Positions 7,757 to 17,325 are shown, numbered from the stretch's first letter. The stretch: DNA of 64,000 nt from Flavobacteriales bacterium BRH_c54 (GCA_000961845.1 LADZ01000016.1:20465-84464); one strand, 5' to 3'. Program-made: numbers and translations. Notes: generated from the letters alone by a model not told the origin.

Positions 7757-10045
7757 TTAACGAGAAATAGCTACTTCAATAAATTTAGAAACTGGTGTAT
7801 TGCTTTTGTCTGCAACACTATCTATAGGAACCAATACATTTGTTTCTGGGAAATAAGTGGCAACACAACCTTTTGCAATGTTGTAAGGTACAATTTTAAA
7901 ATTGTGAGCAACACGTTCTTCTCCGTTGAAAAAGCTGGTTAGATGAACAATTTGTTCTGCCTGTAAATTGCTTTCTTCTATGTCTGATTTGTTCATTAAT
8001 ATCACTCTTCTTTCGTTGAGAATTCCTCTGTATCTATCGTCCATACCATAAATAGTGGTGTTGTATTGGTCGTGGGTTCTTATGGTCATCATAATAAAGT
8101 TGCCTTTTGCTACTTTATTTTCTACTAAAGGATTAATGGTAAATTTTGCTTTTTTGTCGGGCAGATTGAAATTTCGTTCTCTGGCACCATTAGGCAAATA
8201 AAAACCACTAGGTTGTTGAACTTTTTCATTAAAATTTTCAAAACCGGAAATAGTTGCCGCAATGTGGTTTCTTATTACATTGTAATCCTCTTTCATTGCT
8301 GTCCAATTGATGGGGCTGTTTTTAAAAGTGGCATTAGCAATTCCTGCAATAATAGCATGTTCACTTTGTAAATGTGGTGAAGCAGGCTCAAAGCTTCCTT
8401 TGCTTTTATGTACAATTCCCATAGAATTTTCAACGGTAATAAATTGTTTTCCTGAAGCTTGTATGTCTGTTTCGGAACGAGAGATGCAAGGTAGAATTAG
8501 GGCTTCTTTTCCTGTAACCAAATGAGAACGGTTAAGTTTGGTAGAAACTTGTATGGTTAAATCGCAATTTTGCATGGCTTTTCCTGTGTATTCACTATCG
8601 GGAGTAGCAGAAATAAAATTTCCTCCCATAGCCATAAAAACTCTTACTTTGTTTTCGTGCATGGCTTTAATAGCTTCTACGGCATCATAACCATCTTCTT
8701 TTGGGCAATTAATAGAAAAATGTTCTTCTAATTTATTTAAGAACTCAGGATTAGGTTTTTCCCAAATACCCATGGTTCTGTCGCCTTGCACATTGCTATG
8801 TCCCCTAACAGGACAAGTTCCTGCTCCGGGTTTTCCTATACTTCCTTTTACCAATAAAAGATTTACCACTTCTCTAATAGTATTTACTGCATTTTTATGT
8901 TGGGTTAATCCCATTGCCCAGCAAACAATAATTTTTTTCTTTTCAATGAGTAATTCGGCAAAAGCTCTTATTTCAGCCTCACTAATTCCACTTTCAGCAA
9001 CTGCCTTATTAAAATCAGTATTTTTAATGTCGGTTATAAATTCATCATAATTCACACAATGGTTATTGATGAAATCTAAATCAAAAACTTTCCCCGGATG
9101 GTTAGTTTCAGCTTCCAACATAAGGTATAAAACAGCTTTTAGTAAAGCAATATCACCGTTAATTTTTACTTGTAAGTAAACATCGTTAATTTTTTCTCCT
9201 CCTTTAATGATAGAAAGTGGATTTTGAGGATCGACAAAAACATTATTTCCTGCTTCAGGAATAGGGTTGATGGTGATGATTTTTCCACCATTTTCTTTAC
9301 ATTTTTCTAAAGCAGAAAGCATTCTAGGGTGGTTAGTGCCCGGATTTTGCCCCATCACAACAATTACTTCTGCAATATGTAGATCTTCTAAGGTTACGCT
9401 TCCTTTTCCAATGCCTAAAGTTTCGCTTAGTGCAGTACCACTAGATTCGTGACACATATTGGAACAATCGGGTAGATTGTTAGTGCCCAATTGACGGACA
9501 AAAAGTTGGTACATGTAAGCAGCTTCGTTACTTGTTCTTCCTGATGTATAAAAAACGGCTTCATCTGGGGTAGAAAGACTATTGAGTTTATTGCCAATTA
9601 ATTCAAAGGCTTTTTCCCAAGAAATAGGTTCATAATAAGAACTATTTTCTTTTAAGTACATGGGTTCTGTAATTCTTCCTGCCTTTCCGATAGCATAGTC
9701 TGTCCATTTACTAAGTTCTTCTACACTATGTTTTTTAAAGAATTCGGGAGTAACTTTTTTGGTAGTAGCTTCTTCGGCTATGGCTTTCACGCCATTTTCG
9801 CAATACTCGCCCAAAGAAGAACGCTTTCCGTCCGGATCGGGCCAGGCACAACCGGGACAATCAAAACCATCTTTTTGGTTCATTTTGTTTAGTACTTTAA
9901 TGCCTTGCCAGATGCCTAGCTCTTCACTTATGTGTTGCATAGAAGATATTAAGGCTGGAATTCCGGCTGCTTTTTCTTTACGTTCCGTAAGTTTTAGATT
10001 GCTAAACTCCTCTGGAGGAACAATTTGTACTTTTCTATTTGACAT
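7757..10045 (-). CDS. ydeP: FdhF/YdeP-family molybdopterin oxidoreductase
   Basis: A 762-residue cytoplasmic member of the molybdopterin (bis-MGD) oxidoreductase family, related to formate dehydrogenase alpha subunits. The N-terminal GFDCPGCAWPDP segment (C63, C66) with a later C82 is diagnostic of the FdhF/YdeP subfamily. The motif CHESSGTALSETLG and the C-terminal molydopterin-dinucleotide-binding domain (from about 640, with TIRTHDQYNTT) are also typical. There is no long N-terminal ferredoxin region or partner subunit nearby, consistent with a single-subunit enzyme. In E. coli, YdeP is linked to acid resistance but its substrate is not known, so no reaction is assigned. It is transcribed from a box at 10067-10074 and precedes hutI. 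Confidence 0.88.
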   Translation of the reverse strand: MSNRKVQIVPPEEFSNLKLTERKEKAAGIPALISSMQHISEELGIWQGIKVLNKMNQKDGFDCPGCAWPDPDGKRSSLGEYCENGVKAIAEEATTKKVTPEFFKKHSVEELSKWTDYAIGKAGRITEPMYLKENSSYYEPISWEKAFELIGNKLNSLSTPDEAVFYTSGRTSNEAAYMYQLFVRQLGTNNLPDCSNMCHESSGTALSETLGIGKGSVTLEDLHIAEVIVVMGQNPGTNHPRMLSALEKCKENGGKIITINPIPEAGNNVFVDPQNPLSIIKGGEKINDVYLQVKINGDIALLKAVLYLMLEAETNHPGKVFDLDFINNHCVNYDEFITDIKNTDFNKAVAESGISEAEIRAFAELLIEKKKIIVCWAMGLTQHKNAVNTIREVVNLLLVKGSIGKPGAGTCPVRGHSNVQGDRTMGIWEKPNPEFLNKLEEHFSINCPKEDGYDAVEAIKAMHENKVRVFMAMGGNFISATPDSEYTGKAMQNCDLTIQVSTKLNRSHLVTGKEALILPCISRSETDIQASGKQFITVENSMGIVHKSKGSFEPASPHLQSEHAIIAGIANATFKNSPINWTAMKEDYNVIRNHIAATISGFENFNEKVQQPSGFYLPNGARERNFNLPDKKAKFTINPLVENKVAKGNFIMMTIRTHDQYNTTIYGMDDRYRGILNERRVILMNKSDIEESNLQAEQIVHLTSFFNGEERVAHNFKIVPYNIAKGCVATYFPETNVLVPIDSVADKSNTPVSKFIEVAISR

Positions 10046-10066
10046 ACCAATATGTTTTGATGCTTA

Positions 10067-10074
10067 CAAATATA
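10067..10074 (-). promoter_or_regulatory. -7 promoter box for the ydeP-hutI unit
   Basis: Minus-strand TATATTTG is a perfect TAnnTTTG match, ending 21 bases before the ydeP start codon, so the leader would be very short. No obvious -33 TTG is present. Confidence 0.55.
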
Positions 10075-10093
10075 ATAAAACTCTAATAAGTTG

Positions 10094-10128
10094 GAAGTCG
10101 GAAGACCGAAGTCGGAAGACCGAAGTTT
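10094..10128. repeat. Heptanucleotide tandem tract (five units, consensus gaagNNN)
   Basis: Five consecutive 7-base units begin with gaag: gaagtcg, gaagacc, gaagtcg, gaagacc, gaagttt. The exact higher-order period is 14. It sits between the ydeP promoter and the stop codon of the small gene at 10143. Confidence 0.85.
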
Positions 10129-10142
10129 TTCCAATTAAACTT

Positions 10143-10391
10143 CTAAACTTTTTCTTTAATAGTTTTATACTCATTTTCAGAAATTACATCGCAATAAGCT
10201 TCATAATTAATACTTAAATCTTCAATTAAATTTCTGTCAGGTAAAATTTTGGCTTTAAAGTGATGAAGCGTATAAGCGTTGCCAAGCACCTGAATTTCTT
10301 CAAATTCCTCTTTGGAGATAATCTTAAAATAAGATTTGTTGTTTTTATATTTTCTATAAATAGGATAATTTATATTTGAAGTGTCTGTCAT
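10143..10391 (-). CDS. Small hypothetical protein
   Basis: An 82-residue soluble protein beginning with ATG, rich in Lys, Glu, Tyr and Ile, with no signal peptide, membrane segment or recognised motif. The overall pattern (a YRKYKNNKSYFKI strand followed by alternating strands and a helix) suggests a small alpha/beta fold. It stands alone between the ydeP unit and guaB, which is divergent to it. The composition fits neighbouring real genes and no competing frame is better, so I accept it as coding. I do not recognise its function. Confidence 0.6.
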   Translation of the reverse strand: MTDTSNINYPIYRKYKNNKSYFKIISKEEFEEIQVLGNAYTLHHFKAKILPDRNLIEDLSINYEAYCDVISENEYKTIKEKV

Positions 10392-10484
10392 GAATAAAAA
10401 TTAAGCTTTAAAAGGCTCGTAAAGCTAAGAAAAACCTAAACAATAATTAGTAAAAATTAACAAAAAATAAAGAACATTTTTTAG

Positions 10485-10492
10485 TACTTTCG
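10485..10492 (+). promoter_or_regulatory. -7 promoter box upstream of guaB
   Basis: TACTTTCG, one mismatch from TAnnTTTG, lies 22 bases before the guaB start. The same octamer occurs before two other plus-strand genes (17496 and 24033), which supports it as a real variant in this genome. Confidence 0.55.
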
Positions 10493-10514
10493 CAACAATT
10501 ATTTTCAAAAATTT

Positions 10515-11987
10515 ATGAGCGATTTATCAGATAAAATAATAGGAGAGGGGTTAACCTACGATGACGTGTTAATGGTACCTGCCTATTCAGAAGTGCTTCC
10601 TAGAGAAGTTTCAATTACAACGAAATTCACTAAAAAAATTGAGCTTAAAACACCAATAGTTTCTGCTGCTATGGATACCGTAACAGAATCTAAATTGGCT
10701 ATTGCTATAGCTCAAGAAGGAGGAATAGGGGTGTTGCATAAAAACATGACTATTGAGCAACAAGCAGAAAAAGTGAGAATTGTTAAGCGTTCTGAAAGTG
10801 GTATGATTCAAGATCCTGTTACTATATTGAATGGAGCAAATGTTGGTGATGCATTGGCATTAATGTCTAAACATAAAATAGGTGGTATTCCTGTTGTAAA
10901 CGAACAAAAAAAATTGGTTGGAATCGTGACCAATAGGGATTTGCGTTTTCAGAAAAATATGGAAACGCCTATTGCTCAGGTAATGACTTCTGAAAATATT
11001 ATTACTGCCCAACAAGGAACTAATTTAGAAAAAGCTAGAGAGATTCTTCAAGAATATAAAATTGAAAAATTGCCTGTAGTAAATGAAAATAATGAACTAA
11101 TTGGTTTAATTACATATAAAGACATCAAAAAAGTTATTCTTAAACCAAATGCTTGTAAAGATGAGTACGGAAGATTGAGAGTAGCAGCAGCAGTTGGAGT
11201 AACTGCAGATGTGTTAGAGAGAGTAGGGGCTTTAGAAAAAGCTGGAGTTGATGCTGTAATTATAGATACTGCTCACGGACATTCAAGAGGAGTGATAGAA
11301 ACATTAAAAACAGTTAAGTCAACTTTTCCAAACTTGCAAGTAGTAGTAGGAAATATTGCTACTAAGGAAGCAGCTTTAGCATTGGTAGAAGCTGGAGCAG
11401 ATGCAGTGAAAGTGGGGATTGGACCAGGTTCCATTTGCACTACAAGAATTATAGCAGGTGTTGGTGTTCCGCAACTTTCGGCAGTAATGATGGTTGCCGA
11501 AGGATTAAAAGGTACAGGTGTGCCGATGATTGCTGATGGTGGAATTAGATTTACTGGAGATATTGTAAAAGCTTTATCGGCAGGAGCAGATTCAATTATG
11601 GCAGGCTCATTGTTTGCAGGTGTTGATGAATCACCGGGAGAAACCATCATTTATGAAGGTAGAAAATTTAAGGCTTATAGAGGTATGGGTTCAATAGAAG
11701 CTATGCAAAAAGGTTCTAAGGATAGGTATTTTCAGGATGCAGAAGATGATATAGCTAAATTGGTTCCAGAAGGAATTTCGGGAAGAGTACCTTACAAAGG
11801 GTTTTTAAGCGAAGTAATCTATCAAATGATTGGCGGATTAAAAGCAGGGATGGGTTATTGTGGAGCAAAAAATATTGAAGAGTTGAAAAAAGCTAAATTT
11901 ATAAGAATAACAGCTTCCGGAATGAATGAAAGTCATCCGCATAATATTACCATTACTAGAGAAGCTCCTAATTATTCTAGACGTTAG
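10515..11987 (+). CDS. guaB: Inosine-5'-monophosphate dehydrogenase
   Basis: GuaB oxidises IMP to XMP with NAD+, the committed step of GTP synthesis. The 490-residue chain has the (beta/alpha)8 barrel interrupted by a tandem CBS pair (about 95-205, the nucleotide-sensing Bateman module). The active-site loop GPGSICTTR places the catalytic cysteine at C308, and the mobile flap with YRGMGS is present. Length and motifs are those of standard bacterial enzymes. It is the first gene of a plus-strand run followed 44 bases later by a periplasmic PPIase; that neighbourhood is probably transcriptional read-through and not a functional link. Confidence 0.97.
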   Translation: MSDLSDKIIGEGLTYDDVLMVPAYSEVLPREVSITTKFTKKIELKTPIVSAAMDTVTESKLAIAIAQEGGIGVLHKNMTIEQQAEKVRIVKRSESGMIQDPVTILNGANVGDALALMSKHKIGGIPVVNEQKKLVGIVTNRDLRFQKNMETPIAQVMTSENIITAQQGTNLEKAREILQEYKIEKLPVVNENNELIGLITYKDIKKVILKPNACKDEYGRLRVAAAVGVTADVLERVGALEKAGVDAVIIDTAHGHSRGVIETLKTVKSTFPNLQVVVGNIATKEAALALVEAGADAVKVGIGPGSICTTRIIAGVGVPQLSAVMMVAEGLKGTGVPMIADGGIRFTGDIVKALSAGADSIMAGSLFAGVDESPGETIIYEGRKFKAYRGMGSIEAMQKGSKDRYFQDAEDDIAKLVPEGISGRVPYKGFLSEVIYQMIGGLKAGMGYCGAKNIEELKKAKFIRITASGMNESHPHNITITREAPNYSRR

Positions 11988-12031
11988 GAATTGGAAATTA
12001 AACGAAAACTAAAAATTAAATTAGAATAAAA

Positions 12032-14011
12032 ATGAAAAAATTAATTGTTTGTATAAGTTTCTTATTAGGAACATTGGTAGTTTTTGCTCAGAAAAATGAT
12101 AGTCCGATATTAATGGAAATTGGAGACAAAAAAATCACCTTAGAAGAGTTTGAAGCCATTTACAATAAAAACTCAGACAATAAAAAAAATACGAAAGAAG
12201 AAGTGGAAGATTATTTAGATTTATACATTAAATTTAAATTAAAAGTAGTTGAAGCTGAAGATTTAGGAATGGATACTTTACCTGCTTTTATACAAGAATT
12301 AGAGGGGTATAGAAAGCAGTTAGCCCAACCTTATTTAAGTGATAGAGAAGTTACTGAAAAGTTAATTGAAGAGGCTTATGAAAGAATGAAATATGATGTT
12401 AAGGCAGCTCATATTTTAGTGAAAGTGACTTTAGAAGCAGATCCAAAAGATACTTTGGCAGCTTATAACAAAATAATGAAAATTAGAAAAAGAATTGTTG
12501 GTGGAGAAGATTTTGAAAAAGTAGCTGCAGAAGTTTCTGAAGATCCTTCAGCAAAAAACAATCAAGGTAATTTAGGTTATTTTTCAGCTTTTCAAATGGT
12601 TTATCCTTTTGAAACAGCGGCTTACGAAACTGAAGTAGGAAAAATTTCTATGCCTGTAAGAACGAGTTTTGGTTATCATTTAGTAAAAACTATTGATAAA
12701 AGAAAAGCCAGAGGAATTATGAAAGTAGCTCACATAATGGTAAGAGCAGATAAAAAGTTAGGTGAAGAAGAAATTAATCAAAAAAAGGAAAAGATAGATG
12801 AAATCTATGCAAAAGTAACTGCTAAAGATGCTGATTTTACGGCTTTAGCAAGACAATACTCAGAAGATAAAGAATCTGCAAAAAGAGGTGGTGAGTTACC
12901 TGCTTTCGGTGCCGGAAAAATGGTAGAAGAGTTTGAAACAGCTGCTTTCGCTTTAGAAAATGATGGAGATATTTCAGTACCTATACTTACAGATTACGGT
13001 TGGCACATCATTAAACGTTTAGAGTTGAAAAACTTAGAATCTTATGAGGAATTATACCCAACATTAAAAGCTAAAGTAGCAAGAGATTCCAGAGCAAATA
13101 AGAGTAAAGAAATTGTAATTGAAAATATTAAGAAAGAGAATAATTTTAAAGAAGACCTAAAAAGAAGAAACGATTTTTATACAGCTGTAGACCAAAAGAA
13201 GTTTAACAAAGGAGAATGGAAGGCTGAAGATGTTGCTAAATTGGATAAAGTAATGTTCGGGTTTTATCCAACAGATGGAGAAAAATTTGAATACAAACAA
13301 ACACAATTTGCTAAAAGGTTAGAAAACCACATGAGTAGAAATGAACCTACTAATGTAGACTTAAAACCTTACATTAATAAACTATACAATACTGTGGTTG
13401 AAGAAATGACTATGAGATTTAAAAACAGAAGACTTCCTGTTGTAAATAAAGAGTTTAGAATGTTGTTGCAAGAATATAGAGAAGGAATTTTGTTGTTTAA
13501 CATTACCGATGAAAAAGTATGGAGCAAAGCAGTTAAAGATTCTACTGGCTTAGAAGCTTTTTACCAAGCAAACAAACAAAATTATATGTGGGGAGAACGT
13601 GTAGATGCAGTTATTTATAAATGTAGCAACGAAAAAGTAGCTAAAAAAGTAGAGAAATTAATTAAAGTGAAAGCTAAAAAAGGATATAATAATGAGGATA
13701 TTCTTAAACAAATCAATAAAGACAGCCAACTTAATTTAACCATTGAAGAAGGTAAATTTACTAAAGAACAAAATGAATTAGTTGCCAAAGCTAAATGGGA
13801 AAATAAAGCGGTAACCAAACTTAACAACGAAAATGAAGTTGTATTGATTAAAGTAAAAGAAGTATTAGCTCCTCAACCTAAATTATTAGATGAGGTGAGA
13901 GGGTTGGTAACTTCAGATTATCAAAACAAATTAGAAAAAGAGTGGGTAGAAACATTAAGAAAAAAATACCCTGTAAAAATCCATAAAGAAGTATTGTCTA
14001 AGTTACAGTAA
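12032..14011 (+). CDS. Periplasmic peptidyl-prolyl isomerase with two parvulin domains
   Basis: A 659-residue exported foldase. It has a signal peptide (about 1-19, ending VFAQ), an N-terminal SurA/PrsA-like helical chaperone region (about 25-118), then two parvulin (PpiC/rotamase) domains at about 121-225 and 230-335. Each carries the AHI-(L/M)-V entry strand and the G-YH or G-WH substrate-site signature (FGYHLVK, YGWHIIK). The roughly 320-residue C-terminal half is helical and charged with no family I recognise. The role is likely folding of outer-membrane or T9SS proteins in the periplasm. It is followed 43 bases later by a lipoprotein and then by a second double-parvulin PPIase, so the three form a foldase run. 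Confidence 0.9.
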   Translation: MKKLIVCISFLLGTLVVFAQKNDSPILMEIGDKKITLEEFEAIYNKNSDNKKNTKEEVEDYLDLYIKFKLKVVEAEDLGMDTLPAFIQELEGYRKQLAQPYLSDREVTEKLIEEAYERMKYDVKAAHILVKVTLEADPKDTLAAYNKIMKIRKRIVGGEDFEKVAAEVSEDPSAKNNQGNLGYFSAFQMVYPFETAAYETEVGKISMPVRTSFGYHLVKTIDKRKARGIMKVAHIMVRADKKLGEEEINQKKEKIDEIYAKVTAKDADFTALARQYSEDKESAKRGGELPAFGAGKMVEEFETAAFALENDGDISVPILTDYGWHIIKRLELKNLESYEELYPTLKAKVARDSRANKSKEIVIENIKKENNFKEDLKRRNDFYTAVDQKKFNKGEWKAEDVAKLDKVMFGFYPTDGEKFEYKQTQFAKRLENHMSRNEPTNVDLKPYINKLYNTVVEEMTMRFKNRRLPVVNKEFRMLLQEYREGILLFNITDEKVWSKAVKDSTGLEAFYQANKQNYMWGERVDAVIYKCSNEKVAKKVEKLIKVKAKKGYNNEDILKQINKDSQLNLTIEEGKFTKEQNELVAKAKWENKAVTKLNNENEVVLIKVKEVLAPQPKLLDEVRGLVTSDYQNKLEKEWVETLRKKYPVKIHKEVLSKLQ

Positions 14012-14054
14012 CTATATATAATAGTTAATGGTGGTTAACAAATAACAAACAACA

Positions 14055-14930
14055 ATGAAACAACTGATAGGAGTCGCTATAATTTTACTTTCACTTGTTT
14101 CTTGTGAGTTAGATTTTTTTGCAAAACAAGAAGAAGATGACAAACAAGATGTTGTTGTAGAACTGGGAGAATATCAGTTAAAATTGAAAGAAATTGAAAA
14201 TTTAACGTTAACAGGTATTACTAAAGAAGACAGTTTAACGATTGTAAATAATTTTATTGAAAATTGGATTAAAGAAAAATTAGTCTTGCAAAAAGCAGAG
14301 CTTAATTTAGATCAAAATCAGCAAGATTTTAAAAAACAATTGGAAGATTACAGAACAACACTTCTAATTTATACTTATGAAAAAGAGTTAATAAAACAAA
14401 AATTAGACACTTTTGTAGCTGAAGATGAGATTAAAGCCTATTACGATAAAAATCCTGAAAATTTTAAACTGATAAACGATATCGTTAAAGTGAAGTTTAT
14501 GAAAGTGCCATTAAAAGCACCTAAAATTAAAAGAGTAAAAAAGAATTTTGCTTCAAATGAAGAAAAAGACCAGCAAGAAGTAAAAGAATATGCACATCAA
14601 TATGCCGAAAAATTTTATTTTAACGAAGAAGAATGGATAGAAGTAAATGATTTAAAAAAAGAACTACCTTTATCGGTTAATTATCAAATTGCGGCAAACA
14701 ACAATATGGTGCTTGAAGATTCGTTAGCCTATTATTTTTTAAAAATTAACGACCATATAAAAAGTGGAGATGTTGCTCCTTTAGCATTTGAAACTAACAA
14801 CATTAGAAACATCATTATTAATAAGAGAAAACTTAATCTTTTAAAGAAATTAAAACACGATTTATACCAACAGGCAATTAACTCTAACAAAGTTAAGTTT
14901 TACAATAAACAAGAAGATAAACAAGAATAA
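14055..14930 (+). CDS. Lipoprotein with SurA-N-like helical region but no parvulin domain
   Basis: A 291-residue protein with a lipoprotein signal peptide (LVSC, C17) and a helical core rich in Lys, Glu, Gln and Asn. The stretch around residues 35-140 resembles the N-terminal chaperone region of the flanking PPIases (an ITKEDSL..VNNFIENWIKEKLVLQKAE type helix pair followed by a tyrosine-rich helix). Where a parvulin domain would start, after DIVKVKFMKVP, the rest lacks the AHIL and GYH signatures. The likely role is a periplasmic, membrane-anchored chaperone partner to the neighbouring isomerases. This is inferred from position and N-terminal resemblance only. Confidence 0.75.
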   Translation: MKQLIGVAIILLSLVSCELDFFAKQEEDDKQDVVVELGEYQLKLKEIENLTLTGITKEDSLTIVNNFIENWIKEKLVLQKAELNLDQNQQDFKKQLEDYRTTLLIYTYEKELIKQKLDTFVAEDEIKAYYDKNPENFKLINDIVKVKFMKVPLKAPKIKRVKKNFASNEEKDQQEVKEYAHQYAEKFYFNEEEWIEVNDLKKELPLSVNYQIAANNNMVLEDSLAYYFLKINDHIKSGDVAPLAFETNNIRNIIINKRKLNLLKKLKHDLYQQAINSNKVKFYNKQEDKQE

Positions 14931-14975
14931 AACTAATTTTAAGTTTGAGATTAGACAACTGAGAAAAATAGACAT

Positions 14976-16325
14976 ATGATAATAAATATAAAAAACATAC
15001 TCTTCCTTACGCTAATTTTAATTGGCAGTACATTAAAAAGTCAAACTGATGGGAAAGTATTAGATAAGACAATTGCCGTGGTGGGAGGAGAAATGTTGTT
15101 ATTTTCCTCTTTAGAAACTCAAATAGTTTCTTTAAAATCTCAAGGAGTAATTGTAGATGATGATAATAAATGCGAAATAATGGAAGAGTTATTATTTCAA
15201 AAATTATTAATTCATCAAGCAAAACTAGATAGTTTGGAAGTTAGTGATGAAGAAGTGGAGATGGAAATTGATAGAAGGTTAAATTATTTTATTGCACAAA
15301 TTGGTTCTGAGCGAAAATTGGAGCAATACTATAAAAAGACCATTAAAGAAATTAAAGAAGAGTTTAGAGGTACGGTTAAAGATCAAATGGTTAGTCAGCG
15401 TATGCAAGGAAAAATTACTTCGGGACTAACTATTACGCCAAAAGAAGTGAGAGATTTCTACAAAAAAATTCCTGAAGACTCAATACCAATGATAGAATCG
15501 GAAGTGAAGTATGCTCAAATATTGATTTATGCTAAAGAAAGCGAAGAAGAAATAAATGCAGCTAAAGAACGAATTCAAGCCATTAGAGATAGAATTATTA
15601 AAGGTGAAGACTTTTCAACCTTAGCGATTCTTTATTCAGAAGATGAAGGTTCAGCTAAAAATGGTGGAGAAATAGGTTTTTTAGGACGAGCAGAATTAGT
15701 TCCTGAATACTCAGCTACCGCTTTTAAATTAAAAAATACCGCAGTTTCTGAAATTGTGAAAACCAAGTTTGGCTTTCATATTATTCAATTAATAGAAAGA
15801 AGAGGTCAAAAAGTTAATACCAGACATATCCTTATCAAAATTAAAGTAAGCGAAAAAGAAGTTCAAAATGCTAAAAATCTGGCGGATAGCATTTACAATG
15901 CATTGCCAACAGATACATTAACCTTTGGCGATTATGCTTTAAAATATTCTAACGATGAAAGTTCAGCCAAAAGCGATGGAGTAGTTGCTAACCCTCAAAC
16001 AGGTACTGCGTTTTTTAGTTTAGATGAAGTAGAACCACAAGTTTATTATACCTTAGAAAAACTTAAAGAAGGAGAAATTTCAAAACCTGTTCCTGCTCAA
16101 TCTGCTGATGGTAAAAAAGGATATAGAATAGTTCAACTAATTAGTAAAACAGAACCTCATAAAGCTTCGTTAGAAACAGATTATTCTAAAATTCAACAAG
16201 CAGCATTAGGAGCTAAAGAAGGAGAACATACATTAAAATGGATTAAAGAAAAGTTAGCAGATACACACGTTAACATTAGTGATGAATATAAAGGTTGTTC
16301 ATTTGAAAATCCTTGGGTAAAATAA
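14976..16325 (+). CDS. surA: SurA-type periplasmic peptidyl-prolyl isomerase
   Basis: A 449-residue exported foldase with a signal peptide (about 1-22), a SurA N-terminal domain (AVVGGEMLLFSSLE, about 34-150) and two parvulin domains (about 175-275 and 280-395). Each has the entry strand (YAQILIYA, TRHILIKI); the first has the canonical FGFHIIQL site and the second a degenerate GYRIVQL, so it may be catalytically weak. That matches SurA, where one parvulin domain is often inactive. It should chaperone outer-membrane beta-barrel proteins. It sits third in the foldase run and just before a MoxR ATPase gene. Confidence 0.88.
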   Translation: MIINIKNILFLTLILIGSTLKSQTDGKVLDKTIAVVGGEMLLFSSLETQIVSLKSQGVIVDDDNKCEIMEELLFQKLLIHQAKLDSLEVSDEEVEMEIDRRLNYFIAQIGSERKLEQYYKKTIKEIKEEFRGTVKDQMVSQRMQGKITSGLTITPKEVRDFYKKIPEDSIPMIESEVKYAQILIYAKESEEEINAAKERIQAIRDRIIKGEDFSTLAILYSEDEGSAKNGGEIGFLGRAELVPEYSATAFKLKNTAVSEIVKTKFGFHIIQLIERRGQKVNTRHILIKIKVSEKEVQNAKNLADSIYNALPTDTLTFGDYALKYSNDESSAKSDGVVANPQTGTAFFSLDEVEPQVYYTLEKLKEGEISKPVPAQSADGKKGYRIVQLISKTEPHKASLETDYSKIQQAALGAKEGEHTLKWIKEKLADTHVNISDEYKGCSFENPWVK

Positions 16326-16353
16326 TTTTTACCGTTAACTAAAAAACTATACT

Positions 16354-17325
16354 ATGTCAGAAAATAAATATAAATCAGAAGTTGAAGCAATAGATGACTT
16401 TGTTAAAAGATACGATATTTTAAAACAAGAAATTGGGAAAGTAATTGTAGGGCAAGATGAGGTAATAAAAAGTGTGTTAATTTCTATTTTTAGTAGAGGA
16501 CATTGTTTGTTGGTGGGGGTACCTGGTTTGGCAAAAACCTTACTTATTAATACATTGGCAGATGCATTAGGATTGAGCTTTAACAGAATTCAATTTACTC
16601 CAGATTTAATGCCGTCAGATATTATTGGTTCTGAAATTTTAGATGAAACAAAGAACTTTAAATTTATTAAAGGTCCTTTATTTGCTAACATTATTTTAGC
16701 TGATGAGATTAACAGAACACCTCCAAAAACACAATCGGCATTATTAGAGGCTATGCAAGAGAAAACCGTTACAGCCGCAGGAAATCATTATAAATTAGAC
16801 AACCCTTTCTTTGTGCTGGCAACTCAAAACCCTATAGAACAAGAAGGAACCTATCCTTTGCCTGAAGCTCAGTTAGACAGGTTTATGTTTAATATTTGGG
16901 TAGATTATCCTAAATATGCTGAAGAGTTAGCCATTGTAAAAGCTACTACAACAGATAGTGATATCCAATTAAATAAAGTAATGACTGCTGATGAAATTAT
17001 TTTCTTTCAGAATTTAATAAGAAAACTACCTGTTGCAGAAAATGTATTGGAGTATGCTGTGAAGTTGGTATCTAGTACCAGACCGGGTAATGAGTTCTCT
17101 CCCGAAATAGTGAATAATTATTTAAGTTGGGGAGCAGGACCAAGAGCTTCACAATATTTAATTGTTGGAGCTAAATGTCATGCGGCACTTAATGGGAAAT
17201 ATTCTCCGGATATTGATGATGTAAAAGCTGTAGCAACACCAATTTTAAGACACAGAATTGTAAGAAATTACAAAGCAGAAGCAGATGGCTATTCTATAGA
17301 AAAAATTATAGAAGCTTTGTTATAA
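16354..17325 (+). CDS. MoxR-family AAA+ ATPase
   Basis: A 323-residue cytoplasmic AAA+ ATPase. The Walker A is GVPGLAKT (55-62), the Walker B is ILADEINR (about 112-119), the sensor I region is ATQNPIEQEGTYPLPEAQLDRF, and a C-terminal helical lid follows. MoxR proteins act as chaperones for the assembly or metal loading of partner complexes, often with a VWA-domain protein; no VWA gene follows here, so the partner is not in this window. It lies 28 bases after surA and is the last gene of the guaB run. The family call is firm, the role is not. Confidence 0.92.
   Translation: MSENKYKSEVEAIDDFVKRYDILKQEIGKVIVGQDEVIKSVLISIFSRGHCLLVGVPGLAKTLLINTLADALGLSFNRIQFTPDLMPSDIIGSEILDETKNFKFIKGPLFANIILADEINRTPPKTQSALLEAMQEKTVTAAGNHYKLDNPFFVLATQNPIEQEGTYPLPEAQLDRFMFNIWVDYPKYAEELAIVKATTTDSDIQLNKVMTADEIIFFQNLIRKLPVAENVLEYAVKLVSSTRPGNEFSPEIVNNYLSWGAGPRASQYLIVGAKCHAALNGKYSPDIDDVKAVATPILRHRIVRNYKAEADGYSIEKIIEALL

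Noticed and set aside
10094..10128. The 14-base direct repeats as insertion-element ends
   Set aside because: No transposase or target-site duplication is nearby; they are a short heptanucleotide tract.
9759..10217. 152-residue plus-strand frame across the ydeP start
   Set aside because: It overlaps the 5' half of a clearly conserved gene, the heptanucleotide tract and a second small gene, and encodes no recognisable protein.
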